A DNA stretch of 64,000 nucleotides from Deinococcus taeanensis (GTDB taxonomy: Bacteria > Deinococcota > Deinococci > Deinococcales > Deinococcaceae), in assembly GCF_020229735.1 (NCBI RefSeq), contig NZ_CP083458.1, forward strand, positions 62,001 to 126,000. The letters are read 5' to 3'. The translations under genes and the position numbers were made by a program. Positions 9,427 to 19,487 of this stretch are shown here, in pieces; the stretch's first letter is position 1; each line of letters starts with the position of its first letter. The notes below the pieces were generated by a model. It ran no database searches and was not told the origin of the DNA. It saw nothing but the letters and a program-made list of their open reading frames with translations.

Positions 9427-9888
9427 ATGATCCGCGTCCTGATTCTCTGCACGCACAACAGTGCCCGCAGCCAGATGGCCGAAGCCCTCACCCGCGACGC
9501 GGCCCGACGGCTGCGCGTTCCCCTGGACGTTCACTCGGCCGGCACCGAAGCCACCCGCGTGAAAGACGACGCCCGGACCGTGATGGCCGAACTCGGCCTT
9601 GACCTGAGCGCCCACACCAGCAAGACCCTGCACGACGTGCCCGACCCGCAGAACTTCGATTACGTGATCACGGTCTGCGACAGCGCGGCTGAAACCTGCC
9701 CGGTCTACCCGGGCCGCACCACGCGCCTGCACTACCCGTTCGTGGACCCCTCCGGCGGCAGCCTGAACCGCTGGCGCGCCGTCCGTGACCAGCAGCGGAC
9801 CCTCTTCGAGGCGTTCGTCCAGGCGCTCGGCACCGGCACCCCCGTGCCACCCACCTACGCGGACAGCCCCGCCGTCACGGTCGCCTGA
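9427..9888 (+). CDS. arsC: Arsenate reductase, low-molecular-weight phosphatase type
   Basis: A 153-residue enzyme reducing arsenate to arsenite. The P-loop CTHNSAR (Cys8 to Arg14) is the arsenate-binding site. Cys84 and Cys91 in VITVCDSAAETCPVYPG correspond to the resolving cysteines of thioredoxin-coupled ArsC, and FVDPSGG supplies the catalytic aspartate region. Length is slightly above the usual 130-140 because of a short C-terminal tail. The aquaglyceroporin gene starts 2 bases after its stop. No arsB or acr3 pump is present. Confidence 0.92.
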   Translation: MIRVLILCTHNSARSQMAEALTRDAARRLRVPLDVHSAGTEATRVKDDARTVMAELGLDLSAHTSKTLHDVPDPQNFDYVITVCDSAAETCPVYPGRTTRLHYPFVDPSGGSLNRWRAVRDQQRTLFEAFVQALGTGTPVPPTYADSPAVTVA

Positions 9889-9890
9889 AC

Positions 9891-10577
9891 GTGCCCGCCT
9901 CCCTGCGCCGCGCGCTGACCGCCGAACTGCTCGGCACCTTCGCCCTGGTGTTTTTCGGCCCGGGCGCGGCCGTTGTGCAGGCGCAGACGGGCGCGCTGGG
10001 GCACCTGGGCGTCGCGCTGGTGTTCGGCCTGACGGTCACGGCAGTGATTGCCGCGCTGGCACCGGTCAGCGGCGCGCACATCAACCCGGCCGCCACCGTC
10101 GCGCTCACCCTCGCCGGGCGCTTCCCCCGGGCGCAGGTTCTGCCCTACGTCGCGGCCCAGCTGACCGGAGCGGTGCTGGCCGCGTCGGTCCTGCTGGGCC
10201 TGTTCGGCCTGACCGGCGACCTGGGCGCCACGGTTCCGGCAGGGAGCCTGCTTCAGGCGTTCGCGCTGGAAACCCTCCTGACGTTCTTCCTGCTGCTCAT
10301 CGCGCTGCGCTCCGGCCTGCCGTGGGTGGTCGGGGGCGTCGTGGCCCTGGAAGCCGCCATGGCCGGGCCTATCACCGGCGCCAGCATGAACCCCGCCCGG
10401 TCCTTCGGGCCGGCCCTGGCGAGCGGCGTCTGGACTGCCCACTGGGTGTACTGGGCCGCGCCGCTGCTGGGCGCGGCGCTGGCCGCCGCCGCCAACCGTC
10501 TGCTTACGCCCGCTCAGCCGCTCGGCACGTCTCCAGAGCGCGCCCAGGAATTCGTTCCGGACCGAAACGCCCGATGA
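9891..10577 (+). CDS. aqpS: MIP-family aquaglyceroporin, probable arsenite channel
   Basis: A 228-residue membrane channel with two NPA boxes, HINPAAT (about N65) and SMNPARS (about N167), and about six transmembrane segments. Start is GTG 9891. In Sinorhizobium meliloti an aquaglyceroporin, AqpS, sits in the ars operon and lets arsenite made by ArsC leave the cell down its gradient. The same arrangement here (arsR-arsC-aqp, no pump) supports that role. General MIP channel function is certain from the motifs; the arsenite role is inference from context. Confidence 0.85.
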   Translation: MPASLRRALTAELLGTFALVFFGPGAAVVQAQTGALGHLGVALVFGLTVTAVIAALAPVSGAHINPAATVALTLAGRFPRAQVLPYVAAQLTGAVLAASVLLGLFGLTGDLGATVPAGSLLQAFALETLLTFFLLLIALRSGLPWVVGGVVALEAAMAGPITGASMNPARSFGPALASGVWTAHWVYWAAPLLGAALAAAANRLLTPAQPLGTSPERAQEFVPDRNAR

Positions 10578-10716
10578 CCGCATTGCCGGCCTGGGGTTCC
10601 GATGCCCGTCTGTACTCGGGGCGTGTCGCGGGCGCCGTGTCCCTGCCACGGTCCGGCACTGCCCCAGCGGCCGACTCCTGCGCCGGGCCGCCGCTTGGCC
10701 GCTCTGCGGTGCGCGC

Positions 10717-11432
<716 letters not shown>

Positions 11433-11436
<4 letters not shown>

Positions 11437-11642
11437 GACACCGACCCACAGAAATCCTGATGATCCTGACATCCATTGCCCTGGGCGTAACGTTCCTGGG
11501 CGTGATCCTGGGGCGCGGCCCGGTGATTATCGGAGGAATCGTCGCCTTCACCGTCCTGCTGTTCCTGACCGGGCAGGTGGACTACCGGGACACCCTTCAG
11601 CGCCGCCGCGAGCGGGAAGCTGAGCTTAAATCCCGCGGGTGA
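11433..11642 (+). CDS. Small two-helix membrane protein
   Basis: 69 residues starting at ATG 11433, which overlaps the metallophosphoesterase stop. Two hydrophobic helices (about residues 8-25 and 30-46) are followed by an Arg/Glu-rich tail (YRDTLQRRREREAEL) that should be cytosolic. No known family recognised. The stop-start overlap is the main support for it being a gene. Confidence 0.7.
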
Positions 11643-11900
11643 ACGTGCCGGCGGCCCACCAGGCGCCCTGAGCGGCCCGGCAGAACCGCGCGCCGGACAT
11701 AACGTGCTGCGTCCTGCCGCCGGGCCTGGCGTGTGGAGGGGGCCGCGGGTCCTGGAGCGCCGGAGAGACCGCTCAACGTCGGCCGTTCCCGCTTCCCACT
11801 GACCCTGACCTGAGCCCTGGGCCCCGGCGCCGAAGTCCTGGTCGCCCCGCGGACGTCGGGCGTGACGCGCCGCTGACAATCGCGCCGCACACTGCCGTCC

Positions 11901-12926
11901 ATGAAGAAGCTTTTCACCCTCGCTGCCGCCCTCGCCGTGACCACTGCCGCCGCGCAGAGCAACCTGACCGGCGCCGGGGCCAGCTTTCCCTACCCGCTGT
12001 ACAGCAAGATGTTCGCCGAGTACAAGGGGGACACCGGTGTCAGCGTGAACTACCAGTCAGTGGGCAGTGGCGCCGGCCAGAAGCAGATCACGGAACGCAC
12101 CGTCGATTTCGCCGGCAGCGACAACCCCATGAGCGACGAAGCCATGAAGGACGCCCCCGGCGCGCTGCTGCACATTCCCACGGCCATCGGCGCCGTGGTG
12201 CCCGCCTACAACGTGCCCGGCGTAACCGCGCCGCTCAAATTCACCGGGAAGGTCCTGGCCGATATGTACCTCGGGAAGATCAAAACCTGGAACGACAAGG
12301 CCATCACCGCCCTGAACCCCGGCGTGAGCCTTCCCCCCCTGCCCATCACGGTTGCCCGCCGCAGCGACGGGTCCGGCACCACGTTCGTTTTCAGCGATTA
12401 CCTCAGCAAGGTCAGCGGCGAGTGGAAGTCCAGGGTGGGCGTGGGCAACAGCCTCCAGTGGCCCGTCGGGACAGGCGCCAAAGGCAACGACGGCGTGGCC
12501 GGCGTCGTGAAGAGCACGCCCGGCGCGATCGGGTACGTGGAACTCGTGTACGCCAGGCAGAACAAACTGCCGTTCGGCAGTGTGCAGAACCGCGCCGGGA
12601 AGTTCGTGCTGGCCGACAACGGCCCCGCCTCCCTGGCCGCCAAAGGAGTTGTTATTCCCGCCGACACCCGCGTCAGCCTCACGAACAGCGCCAACCCCGA
12701 CGCGTACCCCATCGCGAGCTTCACGTACCTGATCTTCTACAAGGAGCAGAGCTACGCGGGCCGGACGCAGGCCCAGGCGGCCGCGCTGAAAAAACTCCTG
12801 ACGTGGGTGGTCACGGCGGGCCAGCAGTACAACGAGCCCCTGGACTACGCCAAGCTGCCGGAGAACGTCGCGGCGAAAGCGAAGAGCATCATCGGGAAGA
12901 TGACCTTCAGCGGCAAGAAACTCTGA
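11901..12926 (+). CDS. pstS: Phosphate ABC transporter substrate-binding protein
   Basis: A 341-residue periplasmic phosphate-binding protein. It has a Sec signal peptide ([18 protein letters not shown]), then [13 protein letters not shown], the [10 protein letters not shown] phosphate loop and [15 protein letters not shown], all hallmark PstS segments. It is first in pstSCAB. GACAAT at 11875-11880 is a plausible -10, and there is no clear Shine-Dalgarno. A strong hairpin follows its stop, as expected where the binding protein is made in excess over the permease. No Pho box could be recognised. Confidence 0.93.
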   Translation: MKKLFTLAAALAVTTAAAQSNLTGAGASFPYPLYSKMFAEYKGDTGVSVNYQSVGSGAGQKQITERTVDFAGSDNPMSDEAMKDAPGALLHIPTAIGAVVPAYNVPGVTAPLKFTGKVLADMYLGKIKTWNDKAITALNPGVSLPPLPITVARRSDGSGTTFVFSDYLSKVSGEWKSRVGVGNSLQWPVGTGAKGNDGVAGVVKSTPGAIGYVELVYARQNKLPFGSVQNRAGKFVLADNGPASLAAKGVVIPADTRVSLTNSANPDAYPIASFTYLIFYKEQSYAGRTQAQAAALKKLLTWVVTAGQQYNEPLDYAKLPENVAAKAKSIIGKMTFSGKKL

Positions 12927-12943
12927 ACCGACGCCCCACCCCG

Positions 12944-12976
12944 CGCGGCGCCGCCCCACCCCGGGGCGGCGCCGCG
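12944..12976 (+). terminator. Hairpin between pstS and pstC
   Basis: 14-base perfect arms (12944-12957 and 12963-12976) with a 5-base loop and no T-run. It likely causes partial termination or protects the pstS 3-prime end, giving more PstS than PstC/A/B. Confidence 0.6.
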
Positions 12977-13068
12977 TCACTGAGCTCCGGGCCAGGCGCG
13001 CGGGCTGACGTGCCCCTGACGAACGCCCTGTGAACTGAGCCCATGAGACCTGGTGAGGTCATGACCCC

Positions 13069-14067
13069 ATGAGCAAACGCATCCCCAACCCGTCCGCCGC
13101 TCTGAGCAGCCGCAGCGACCGCCTGTTCGAGGTGCTGATCCTCGCGCTCGCCGCCGTCATTGTGCTGGTGTTCCTGCTGAGCGTGTATCAGCTGGGCACC
13201 GAGTCCTGGCCGGCCGCGCGCCGGTTCGGTCTGGACTTCTTCACCAGCCGCCTCTGGAATCCCGTTACCGGGCAGTTCGGCGCGCTGGCCATGATTACCG
13301 GCACGCTGGTGACCAGCCTCGCGGCCCTGGTGATCAGCGTGCCGCTCGCCATTGCCAGCGCCCTGTTCGTTGCCGAGTACGCCCCCCGCTGGCTGGCGAA
13401 TCCCGTCGGGTACCTGATCGAACTGCTGGCAGCGGTGCCCAGCGTTGTGTACGGCCTGTGGGCCCTGTTCGTGATTTCGCCCATCCTGAGCCGGTGGGAA
13501 CAGGGGTTCTTCCAGGCGCCTGAGAAGATCGCGCTGTACACGCAGTGCAAGGCGCTGTGGGATGCCGGGCAGACGACACTGCAGTGCTTTTTTGTGCCCA
13601 GCTCCTTCGACGGGCGCGGCCTGGCCCTGGCCGTCATCATCCTGACCGTGATGATCCTCCCGTACACCGCGTCCGTGGCCCGGGACGTGATCCGCCTGGT
13701 GCCGCAGGACCAGCGCGAGGCAATGTACGCCCTGGGCGCCACCAAGTGGGAGGTCATCTCCCGCGCGATTCTGCCCTACGCCCGCGCCGGCATCATGGGC
13801 GGCGTGATTCTCGCGCTTGGCCGCGCGCTCGGCGAGACGCTCGCGGTGGCCATGGTCATCGGGGACAGCCAGGACGTCCTGAAGAGTCTGTTCGGCGGGG
13901 CGAGCACCATGGCGTCCGTGATTGCCAACCAGTTCGGTGACGCGCAGGAAGCCCTGCACCGTTCCAGCGTCGTCACGCTCGGCCTGACGCTGTTCATCAT
14001 GAGCGTCATCGTGAACTACGTCGCGCGCCTGATCATCGCGCGCCTGACACCGAAAGGAATTCAATGA
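13069..14067 (+). CDS. pstC: Phosphate ABC transporter permease
   Basis: A 332-residue inner-membrane permease with six predicted helices and the ABC-coupling EAA-type loop ([18 protein letters not shown]). A central insert (about residues 135-185, containing [15 protein letters not shown]) is longer than in E. coli PstC and carries two cysteines, perhaps paired outside the membrane. ATG 13069 was chosen by family alignment. It overlaps pstA by 4 bases. Confidence 0.92.
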   Translation: MSKRIPNPSAALSSRSDRLFEVLILALAAVIVLVFLLSVYQLGTESWPAARRFGLDFFTSRLWNPVTGQFGALAMITGTLVTSLAALVISVPLAIASALFVAEYAPRWLANPVGYLIELLAAVPSVVYGLWALFVISPILSRWEQGFFQAPEKIALYTQCKALWDAGQTTLQCFFVPSSFDGRGLALAVIILTVMILPYTASVARDVIRLVPQDQREAMYALGATKWEVISRAILPYARAGIMGGVILALGRALGETLAVAMVIGDSQDVLKSLFGGASTMASVIANQFGDAQEALHRSSVVTLGLTLFIMSVIVNYVARLIIARLTPKGIQ

Positions 14068-14927
14068 TGAGCGCCGTCCGCACCGACCGGCCGCCCCGCC
14101 ACCAGCTCAGCGCGGCCCGGCGCGCCCGGAACCTGCTGATGGGCGGCCTGATTCTTCTCGCCACCCTGATCGTTGTGGCGCCCCTGATCCTGATCTTCGC
14201 GTACCTGCTGCGCGAAGGCATCGGGGCCATGAACGTCAACTTCTTCACGCGCGTGCCGGCCCCGGAAGGGGAGACCGGGGGCGGGCTCGCCAACGCCATT
14301 CTGGGCAGCGTGGAGATGCTCGCCATGGCCAGCGTGATCGGGGTGGTGGTGGGCGTGGCAGGCGGCATTTTTCTCGCCGAGTACCCCCGGCACCCCTTGA
14401 TGCCCACCATCCGCATGATCAGTGACGTCCTCGCCGGCATTCCCGCGATCGTGATGGGCCTCGTCGCGTACGGCCTGATCGTCCTGCACTTCGGGTTCTC
14501 CGGCCTGGCGGGTGCGGTCGCGCTGGGCTTCCTGATGATTCCCATCGTGGTCCGCACCACCGAGGAAGTCCTCAAGCTCGTGCCGCACACCGTCCGCGAG
14601 GCGGGGCTCGCTCTGGGCCTCCCGAAGTGGCTCGTGACGCTGCGTATCGTGCTGCCGGCCGCAGCCGGCGGCATCGTGACCGGCGTGATGCTGGCCCTGG
14701 CCCGCGTGGCCGGGGAGGCCGCGCCGCTGCTGTTCACGGCATTCGGCAACAACCAGATCAATCTGGACCCCACCAAACCCATGAGCGCCCTGCCGCTGGA
14801 AATCTACCGCGGCGCCACCAGCGCCTACGACGAGAACCAGCGCCTCGCAAAGGCGGGCGCGCTGCTCCTGATCACCCTGATCTTCCTCACCAGTCTGCTC
14901 GCCCGCCGCGCCAGCCGGCGAAAGTAA
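14064..14927 (+). CDS. pstA: Phosphate ABC transporter permease
   Basis: A 287-residue partner permease with six transmembrane segments and a coupling loop reading [20 protein letters not shown]. The periplasmic part [16 protein letters not shown] and the [12 protein letters not shown] helix match PstA. ATG 14064 overlaps the pstC stop. pstB follows after 14 bases with an AAAGGAG ribosome site. Confidence 0.92.
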   Translation: MMSAVRTDRPPRHQLSAARRARNLLMGGLILLATLIVVAPLILIFAYLLREGIGAMNVNFFTRVPAPEGETGGGLANAILGSVEMLAMASVIGVVVGVAGGIFLAEYPRHPLMPTIRMISDVLAGIPAIVMGLVAYGLIVLHFGFSGLAGAVALGFLMIPIVVRTTEEVLKLVPHTVREAGLALGLPKWLVTLRIVLPAAAGGIVTGVMLALARVAGEAAPLLFTAFGNNQINLDPTKPMSALPLEIYRGATSAYDENQRLAKAGALLLITLIFLTSLLARRASRRK

Positions 14928-14941
14928 AAGGAGCCCTGACC

Positions 14942-15700
14942 TTGACCCCCATCCTTGACGCACAGAATGTCAACATCTACTACGGCGAGAAGCAGGCCGT
15001 GAACAGCGTGAACCTCCGCGTGCAGCGCGGCACGGTCAACGCTCTCATCGGCCCGAGCGGCTGCGGAAAAACCACGTTCCTGCGGGCCATCAACCGCATG
15101 CATGACCTGACGCCCGGCGCGCGCGTGCAGGGCACCATTCTCCTGGACGGACAGGACGTGTATGGGCCCGGCGTGGATCCGGTCAGCATGCGCCGCCGTG
15201 TGGGGATGGTGTTCCAGAAGCCCAATCCCTTCCCCACGATGAGTGTCTTCGAGAATGTCGTGGCCGGCCTGAAACTCGCCGGGATGCGCGACCAGAAGCG
15301 CCTGATGGAGGTGGCCGAGCGGTCCCTGCGCGGCGCGGCCCTGTGGGACGAGGTGAAAGACCGCCTGAAGACCCCGGCGACCGGCCTCTCAGGCGGGCAG
15401 CAGCAGCGGCTGTGCATCGCGCGGGCGCTTGCCGTTGAACCGGAAATCCTGCTGATGGATGAACCCACCAGCGCCCTCGATCCGGCGAGTACCGCCAAGA
15501 TCGAGGACCTGATGACAGACCTGAAGAAGGTCACGACCATCATCATCGTGACGCACAACATGCACCAGGCCGCCCGCGTGAGCGACACCACCAGCTTTTT
15601 CCTGAACGGCGACCTGGTCGAGCACGGCGTGACGGCGCAGCTGTTCACGTCCCCCCGGGATGAGCGGACGGAGGCGTACGTCACCGGCCGTTTCGGCTGA
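14942..15700 (+). CDS. pstB: Phosphate ABC transporter ATP-binding protein
   Basis: A 252-residue ATPase with Walker [10 protein letters not shown], signature LSGGQQQR and Walker [14 protein letters not shown], and the PstB-specific [12 protein letters not shown]. The start is TTG 14942, 8 bases after AAGGAG; no ATG or GTG fits the family N-terminus. No phoU or phoR/phoB follows, unlike many pst operons, so regulation must be encoded elsewhere. A strong bidirectional hairpin ends the operon. Confidence 0.92.
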   Translation: MTPILDAQNVNIYYGEKQAVNSVNLRVQRGTVNALIGPSGCGKTTFLRAINRMHDLTPGARVQGTILLDGQDVYGPGVDPVSMRRRVGMVFQKPNPFPTMSVFENVVAGLKLAGMRDQKRLMEVAERSLRGAALWDEVKDRLKTPATGLSGGQQQRLCIARALAVEPEILLMDEPTSALDPASTAKIEDLMTDLKKVTTIIIVTHNMHQAARVSDTTSFFLNGDLVEHGVTAQLFTSPRDERTEAYVTGRFG

Positions 15701-15713
15701 ACCTGCGGCCCAG

Positions 15714-15757
15714 GCGCGGCGGGCGCCCTCCAGGTCAGAAGAGGGCGTCCGCCGCGC
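15714..15757. terminator. Bidirectional hairpin between pstB and the convergent small gene
   Basis: A 9-bp stem, one G-T position and a 7-bp stem (15714-15730 with 15741-15757) close a 10-base loop. It lies between two convergent genes. Confidence 0.65.
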
Positions 15758-15767
15758 GTTGCGCACG

Positions 15768-16034
15768 CTAGACGCTGACGTTCAGGCTGTGCTCGGGTTG
15801 CAGGCGCGGTGCATGGCGGCGGTCCGCGAGCCGCGCGGCACACAGGGGTGCGCGGCGCACCATCACCTGATGCGAGCTCCCCGTCAGGTACAGTTCATCC
15901 AGAGCGCGCCGGCCGAACAAGGTCTGTACCTCGCGGGCCGAGAGAATCTGCTCGCCCTGCACGCCACACAGACGCACCTGATCCATTGTTCCGGGAACCC
16001 AACGGCAGATTACGGGCTCTTGAATTCGCTGCAT
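15768..16034 (-). CDS. Small hypothetical protein, 88 residues
   Basis: ATG 16034 is preceded by GGAGGG with a 4-base gap, better than the ATG upstream in the same frame (16112). The product is soluble and basic toward the C-terminus, with no signal peptide or membrane helix. Segments ILSAREVQTLFGRRALDEL and GSSHQVMVRRAPLC look like ordinary folded protein. No family recognised. The gene is convergent with pstB and shares its terminator. Support is the ribosome site and position. Confidence 0.55.
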   Translation of the reverse strand: MQRIQEPVICRWVPGTMDQVRLCGVQGEQILSAREVQTLFGRRALDELYLTGSSHQVMVRRAPLCAARLADRRHAPRLQPEHSLNVSV

Positions 16035-16606
16035 CTGACCCTCCGGGGAGAAGTTGTGGAACGGATGCATTAAGCTTAAAGGCCCCAATCCTTTAAATAT
16101 TGAAGACTGCACAAATGTTCCCTGAAGGGAATCTCATGCCATCGTTGGGGATGATGAATCTTTCTTCATGAGGTGGAGGGGCGGGCATCTGCCCGGCACT
16201 GCGGCGGCAGGGCAGTTCGTGGCACCGTTCCTGATGGTGGGCTCACCCATCTGATTGCCCGGTGTCTGATTGCCACCATCACGCCTCGGCACCAGCCCGC
16301 TGCATCACACAAACGCGACCGGGGGCGGCGTCCGGCGCGCCCCTCAGAGCCGCTGACCCAGACAGGCGCCAGCTGGTGCGGTCGCTACATCAGCCGCGCA
16401 GCGGCCAGTGTGCGCTGTCCGGCCCCGCCGCCCACACGCAACGTCACAGGTGACCAGCGCGGCTTTACGCTGCGGGGTCGCTTCCCGCCGGGACACCGTG
16501 ACCGCGTGCGTTTCACCGAACGCGAACCGCACCCGAGGGGGTGGAGGCAGCCCCCACTCCCCGCACTAACCCTGCCTGACGCTTCCGGTCCGGCCACCCG
16601 CGCCGC
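16035..16606. other. Intergenic stretch with an AT-rich control-like segment
   Basis: No convincing gene. Bases 16075-16170 are much richer in A and T than the surroundings and contain the palindrome TTCCCTGAAGGGAA, as expected for the control region of the 88-residue gene. Open frames across 16173-16606 are GC-skew shadows. Confidence 0.5.
16118..16131. promoter_or_regulatory. Palindrome TTCCCT-GA-AGGGAA
   Basis: A perfect 6-base inverted repeat with a 2-base centre, about 85 bases upstream of the 88-residue minus-strand gene, in AT-rich DNA. It looks like a dimeric repressor site; the binding protein is unknown. Confidence 0.35.
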
Positions 16607-17374
16607 TCAGGCGCCCAGGGTGGCGCCGCCGTCGACGGTCAGGTGCTGCATGGTGATGTGCCGGGCTTCATCGGACAGCAGGAACAGCGCGGCGTGCGCA
16701 ATGTCTTCCGGCGTGGCGAGGCGCCCCAGCGGAATCCCCACCCGGTGGTGCGCCGGGTCGCCGGCAATCACGCGGGCAGGCGCGTCGGGCCCGGTCCACA
16801 GCTGGCGCTGCATGGCCGTGTCTGTGGACCCCGGGGAGATCAGGTTGCAGCGCACGCCGTACGGCGCGAGTTCCAGGGCCAGGCAGCGCGTCAGGTGCGT
16901 GGCCGCGGCCTTGCTGGCGGCGTACGCGCCCATGCCCGACCGGGGCACATGCGCGGCGTTTGAGCCGACCGTGACGATCGCGCCGCGCCTGTGGGCCTGC
17001 ATGCGCCGGGCCGCGGCGCGAGAAACGAAGAACACTCCGGTCGTATTGACCGCGATGGTGGCGTGCCAGTCCGCGTCGCTGAGGTCCGTGAGCCGCCCGG
17101 GCCGCAGGATTCCCGCCACGTTCACGAGGTCCGTCAGGGGGCCCAGACGGTCCTCGGCGAGCGTCACGGCCCGCTCGGCGGCCGCTGGATCGGTGACGTC
17201 CAGCGGCGCGGCGCTCACGCCAAGCAGCGCCTTGAGGTCGTCCGGGATGCCCTGCACGTCCGTGGCGAGTACGCGCGCGCCCCGCGCGGCCAGTGCCCGG
17301 GTGACCGCCGCGCCGATGCCCTGGGCCGCGCCGGTCACGAGTGCCACCCGGTCCGCCCAGTTCGTGCCGTTCAT
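16607..17374 (-). CDS. dhbA: 2,3-dihydro-2,3-dihydroxybenzoate dehydrogenase
   Basis: A 255-residue short-chain dehydrogenase that makes 2,3-dihydroxybenzoate from the DhbB product using NAD. It has the nucleotide motif VTGAAQGIG, NVAGI, and the catalytic Ser/Tyr/Lys pattern with YAASKAA. Its place as last gene after dhbB/dhbE/dhbC assigns the specific step. ATG 17374 overlaps the stop of the condensation-domain gene by 4 bases. Confidence 0.9.
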   Translation of the reverse strand: MNGTNWADRVALVTGAAQGIGAAVTRALAARGARVLATDVQGIPDDLKALLGVSAAPLDVTDPAAAERAVTLAEDRLGPLTDLVNVAGILRPGRLTDLSDADWHATIAVNTTGVFFVSRAAARRMQAHRRGAIVTVGSNAAHVPRSGMGAYAASKAAATHLTRCLALELAPYGVRCNLISPGSTDTAMQRQLWTGPDAPARVIAGDPAHHRVGIPLGRLATPEDIAHAALFLLSDEARHITMQHLTVDGGATLGA

Positions 17375-18630
17375 GCCGGCACCGTCGCCGTGCCCGGCAG
17401 TCCGGCGGCCAGCAGCGCGGTGAACCGGTGCAGAATCATCCTGAGCTGGGCAGCTGTGTACAGGTCCGGGTGGCCGTCCAGCGTGACGCTCAGGGACTCG
17501 CCCCAGGCCGCGAACGTGAACGCGAGGTCCTCCACGGGCCCGGACGCCGGCGTGTCCCGCGTCACCTGCACGTCAGGACCGAAATCCAGCGGAGCGGCGT
17601 ACGGAATCACGTTGACCTCCGGCCCGAACAGGCGGCGGCCGCGCAGGTCGGCCCAGAGATGCTCGAAGCGGTACGCGGCGGCGCGCTGCGTGGCCTGGCG
17701 TGCCTCGTGGGCCCGTCGCGTCAGGGTGCGCAGGGTGTCGGCCGGGCGCACGTCCACCCGCAGGGGCAGCAGGTTCATGCGCATGCAGGGCACCCTCGCT
17801 GCGGCGCTGCCCAGGCGAAGCATGACGGGCGCGGCCAGCAGCACCGTCCGCTCCCCGGTGTGCGCGTGCCAGCACGCGGCGCTCGCGGCAAACAGCACGT
17901 CCGGCCACGCGGCGCCCTGAACCGACTCCGTGCGCAGGGCCCGCACGAGAGGGGGCGGCAGTGTGGCCTGCACGCGGTGCCCGCGGCGCAGGCCCAGCGT
18001 GAGCAGGGGCGCCTCCTCGAACGGCAGGTCCGCGTACAGGGCGCGCAGCTGCGTGCCGTGCGCGGCCCGCTCGGGGGACCGCTGATACGCCTCATCCTCC
18101 TCAATCACGGGACCCAACGGCCCGAACGGCGCGGGCACCGCGTGCAGGCCCGACAGGGCGCGGTAGTGGGCGGCCACGCCGTTCAGCACCTGCGTCATGC
18201 CGTACCCGTCCAGGGCAATGTGATGCGTGATGAGTGCCCACTGCCACGCCTGTTCGTCCAGCCGGTACAGCGTGTGGCGGTACAGGTCGCCCGTCCTCAG
18301 GCCCAGCGGGCGGTCCAGCAGCGTGAGCGTCTGCACGCGGGCCTCGCTGGGCGGATCGGTGCGGCCCCGCAGGTCCACGTGCCGGAGCGGCCGGGGCGCC
18401 TCCCCGGTGGGCGTCTGCCACGCGCGGCCTCCCTGCTCGCTGAAGCGGACGTGCAGCGCCGTGACGTCTGCCAGGGCGCGCCGCAGCGCCTCTTCAAAGA
18501 GCGCCGTGTTCAGCGGCCCGCGGATGGTCAGCACCTCCGCAATGTGGTGCAGCGTGCCGCCGGGACTGGCCTGCTCCTCGTGCCACAGGCCCAGCTGCGC
18601 CTGCGTGAGCGGCAGCGGCATGGCCGTCAC
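17371..18630 (-). CDS. Free-standing NRPS condensation-domain protein (VibH-like)
   Basis: 419 residues made of a single condensation domain with no adenylation or carrier domain attached. The catalytic motif HHIALDGYG (His136, His137, Asp141) is intact. The N-terminus LPLTQAQLGLWHEEQ matches motif C1, and GRRLFGPEVNVIPY fits the later conserved segments. GTG 18630 overlaps the dhbB stop. VibH of vibriobactin synthesis is such a solo domain; it joins DHB from a carrier protein to a free amine. Here it would take DHB from the DhbB carrier domain. The acceptor is inferred, not seen. Confidence 0.85.
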   Translation of the reverse strand: MTAMPLPLTQAQLGLWHEEQASPGGTLHHIAEVLTIRGPLNTALFEEALRRALADVTALHVRFSEQGGRAWQTPTGEAPRPLRHVDLRGRTDPPSEARVQTLTLLDRPLGLRTGDLYRHTLYRLDEQAWQWALITHHIALDGYGMTQVLNGVAAHYRALSGLHAVPAPFGPLGPVIEEDEAYQRSPERAAHGTQLRALYADLPFEEAPLLTLGLRRGHRVQATLPPPLVRALRTESVQGAAWPDVLFAASAACWHAHTGERTVLLAAPVMLRLGSAAARVPCMRMNLLPLRVDVRPADTLRTLTRRAHEARQATQRAAAYRFEHLWADLRGRRLFGPEVNVIPYAAPLDFGPDVQVTRDTPASGPVEDLAFTFAAWGESLSVTLDGHPDLYTAAQLRMILHRFTALLAAGLPGTATVPA

Positions 18631-19487
18631 CGGACCGCCGCGCCGCACAGCAGCGCCGTCAGGGCACCCAGGGTGGGGCGGGCGGCGACGTCCGCGTACG
18701 TGACGCGGTGCCCGGCACGCTGCCAGTCCTCGGTCAGGAGCATCAGCCGCATGGAGTCCAGGCCCAGCAGCAGCAGGTCGTCGTCCGGGCGCAGCGCGTC
18801 TGGTGTCACCCCGAGGGCGGCGGCCACCGACGCCTGAACCCGCTGCGGCGTCCATGACCCGCGCAGCGCCAGGAGCTCGCCCGTGTGCGTGATGGCCGCG
18901 CAGCGCGCCGCGCCGTACGCGAGCGCCTGCCGGTGTTCGGCCTCACTGAAGTCCGCCAGCGCGTCACCGATCAGGAACGGCTGCACGTCCTGCATGAACG
19001 CGTCCGCGGCGCTCAGCAGGCACCCGATGTTCGCGTACACGCCGCAGATCAGCAGCTGATCCCGGCCCCACCCCTTCAGGTGCTCACGCAGCGCCGTGCG
19101 CTGAAAGGCGCTGTAGCGCCACTTGGTCAGCAGCGTGTCGCCCGGCTGCGGCGCCACCGCCGGGTGCACCGCCACCAGCGCTGGATCGTCCGGCAGGCCC
19201 GGGCCCCAGAAGTCGCTGAGCAGCGCGCGGTCGTCCGGCGACTGCGCGCCGGGCTGCGCGGTATACACCACCGGAATGCCCTGGGTGCGCGCCCACGCCG
19301 TGAGCCGCGCCACGTGGCTCAGCAGCGCCGGGATGGGCGGGCAGGTCTCGTCATAGAACTGCAGGAAGTAGACCTGCAGGTCGTGCACGAGCAGCGCTGC
19401 CCGGGCGGGATCGGGCGTCCACGGCGCGCGCGAGGCGGGAAAGGATTCGGGGGTGGGCATGGGATAGGGGTTCAGGCGGGGAATCAC
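18627..19487 (-). CDS. dhbB: Isochorismatase with aryl carrier domain
   Basis: A bifunctional 286-residue protein. Residues 1-205 are isochorismatase, with the catalytic region LLVHDLQVYFL, the Lys-containing TKWRYSAF and CGVYANIGCLLSAADAF. Residues 212-286 form an aryl carrier domain with the phosphopantetheine site GLDSMRL (Ser245). It hydrolyses isochorismate and then carries DHB as a thioester. The start overlaps the dhbE stop, and the end overlaps the condensation-domain GTG, so the five genes are translationally coupled. Confidence 0.92.
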   Translation of the reverse strand: MIPRLNPYPMPTPESFPASRAPWTPDPARAALLVHDLQVYFLQFYDETCPPIPALLSHVARLTAWARTQGIPVVYTAQPGAQSPDDRALLSDFWGPGLPDDPALVAVHPAVAPQPGDTLLTKWRYSAFQRTALREHLKGWGRDQLLICGVYANIGCLLSAADAFMQDVQPFLIGDALADFSEAEHRQALAYGAARCAAITHTGELLALRGSWTPQRVQASVAAALGVTPDALRPDDDLLLLGLDSMRLMLLTEDWQRAGHRVTYADVAARPTLGALTALLCGAAVR

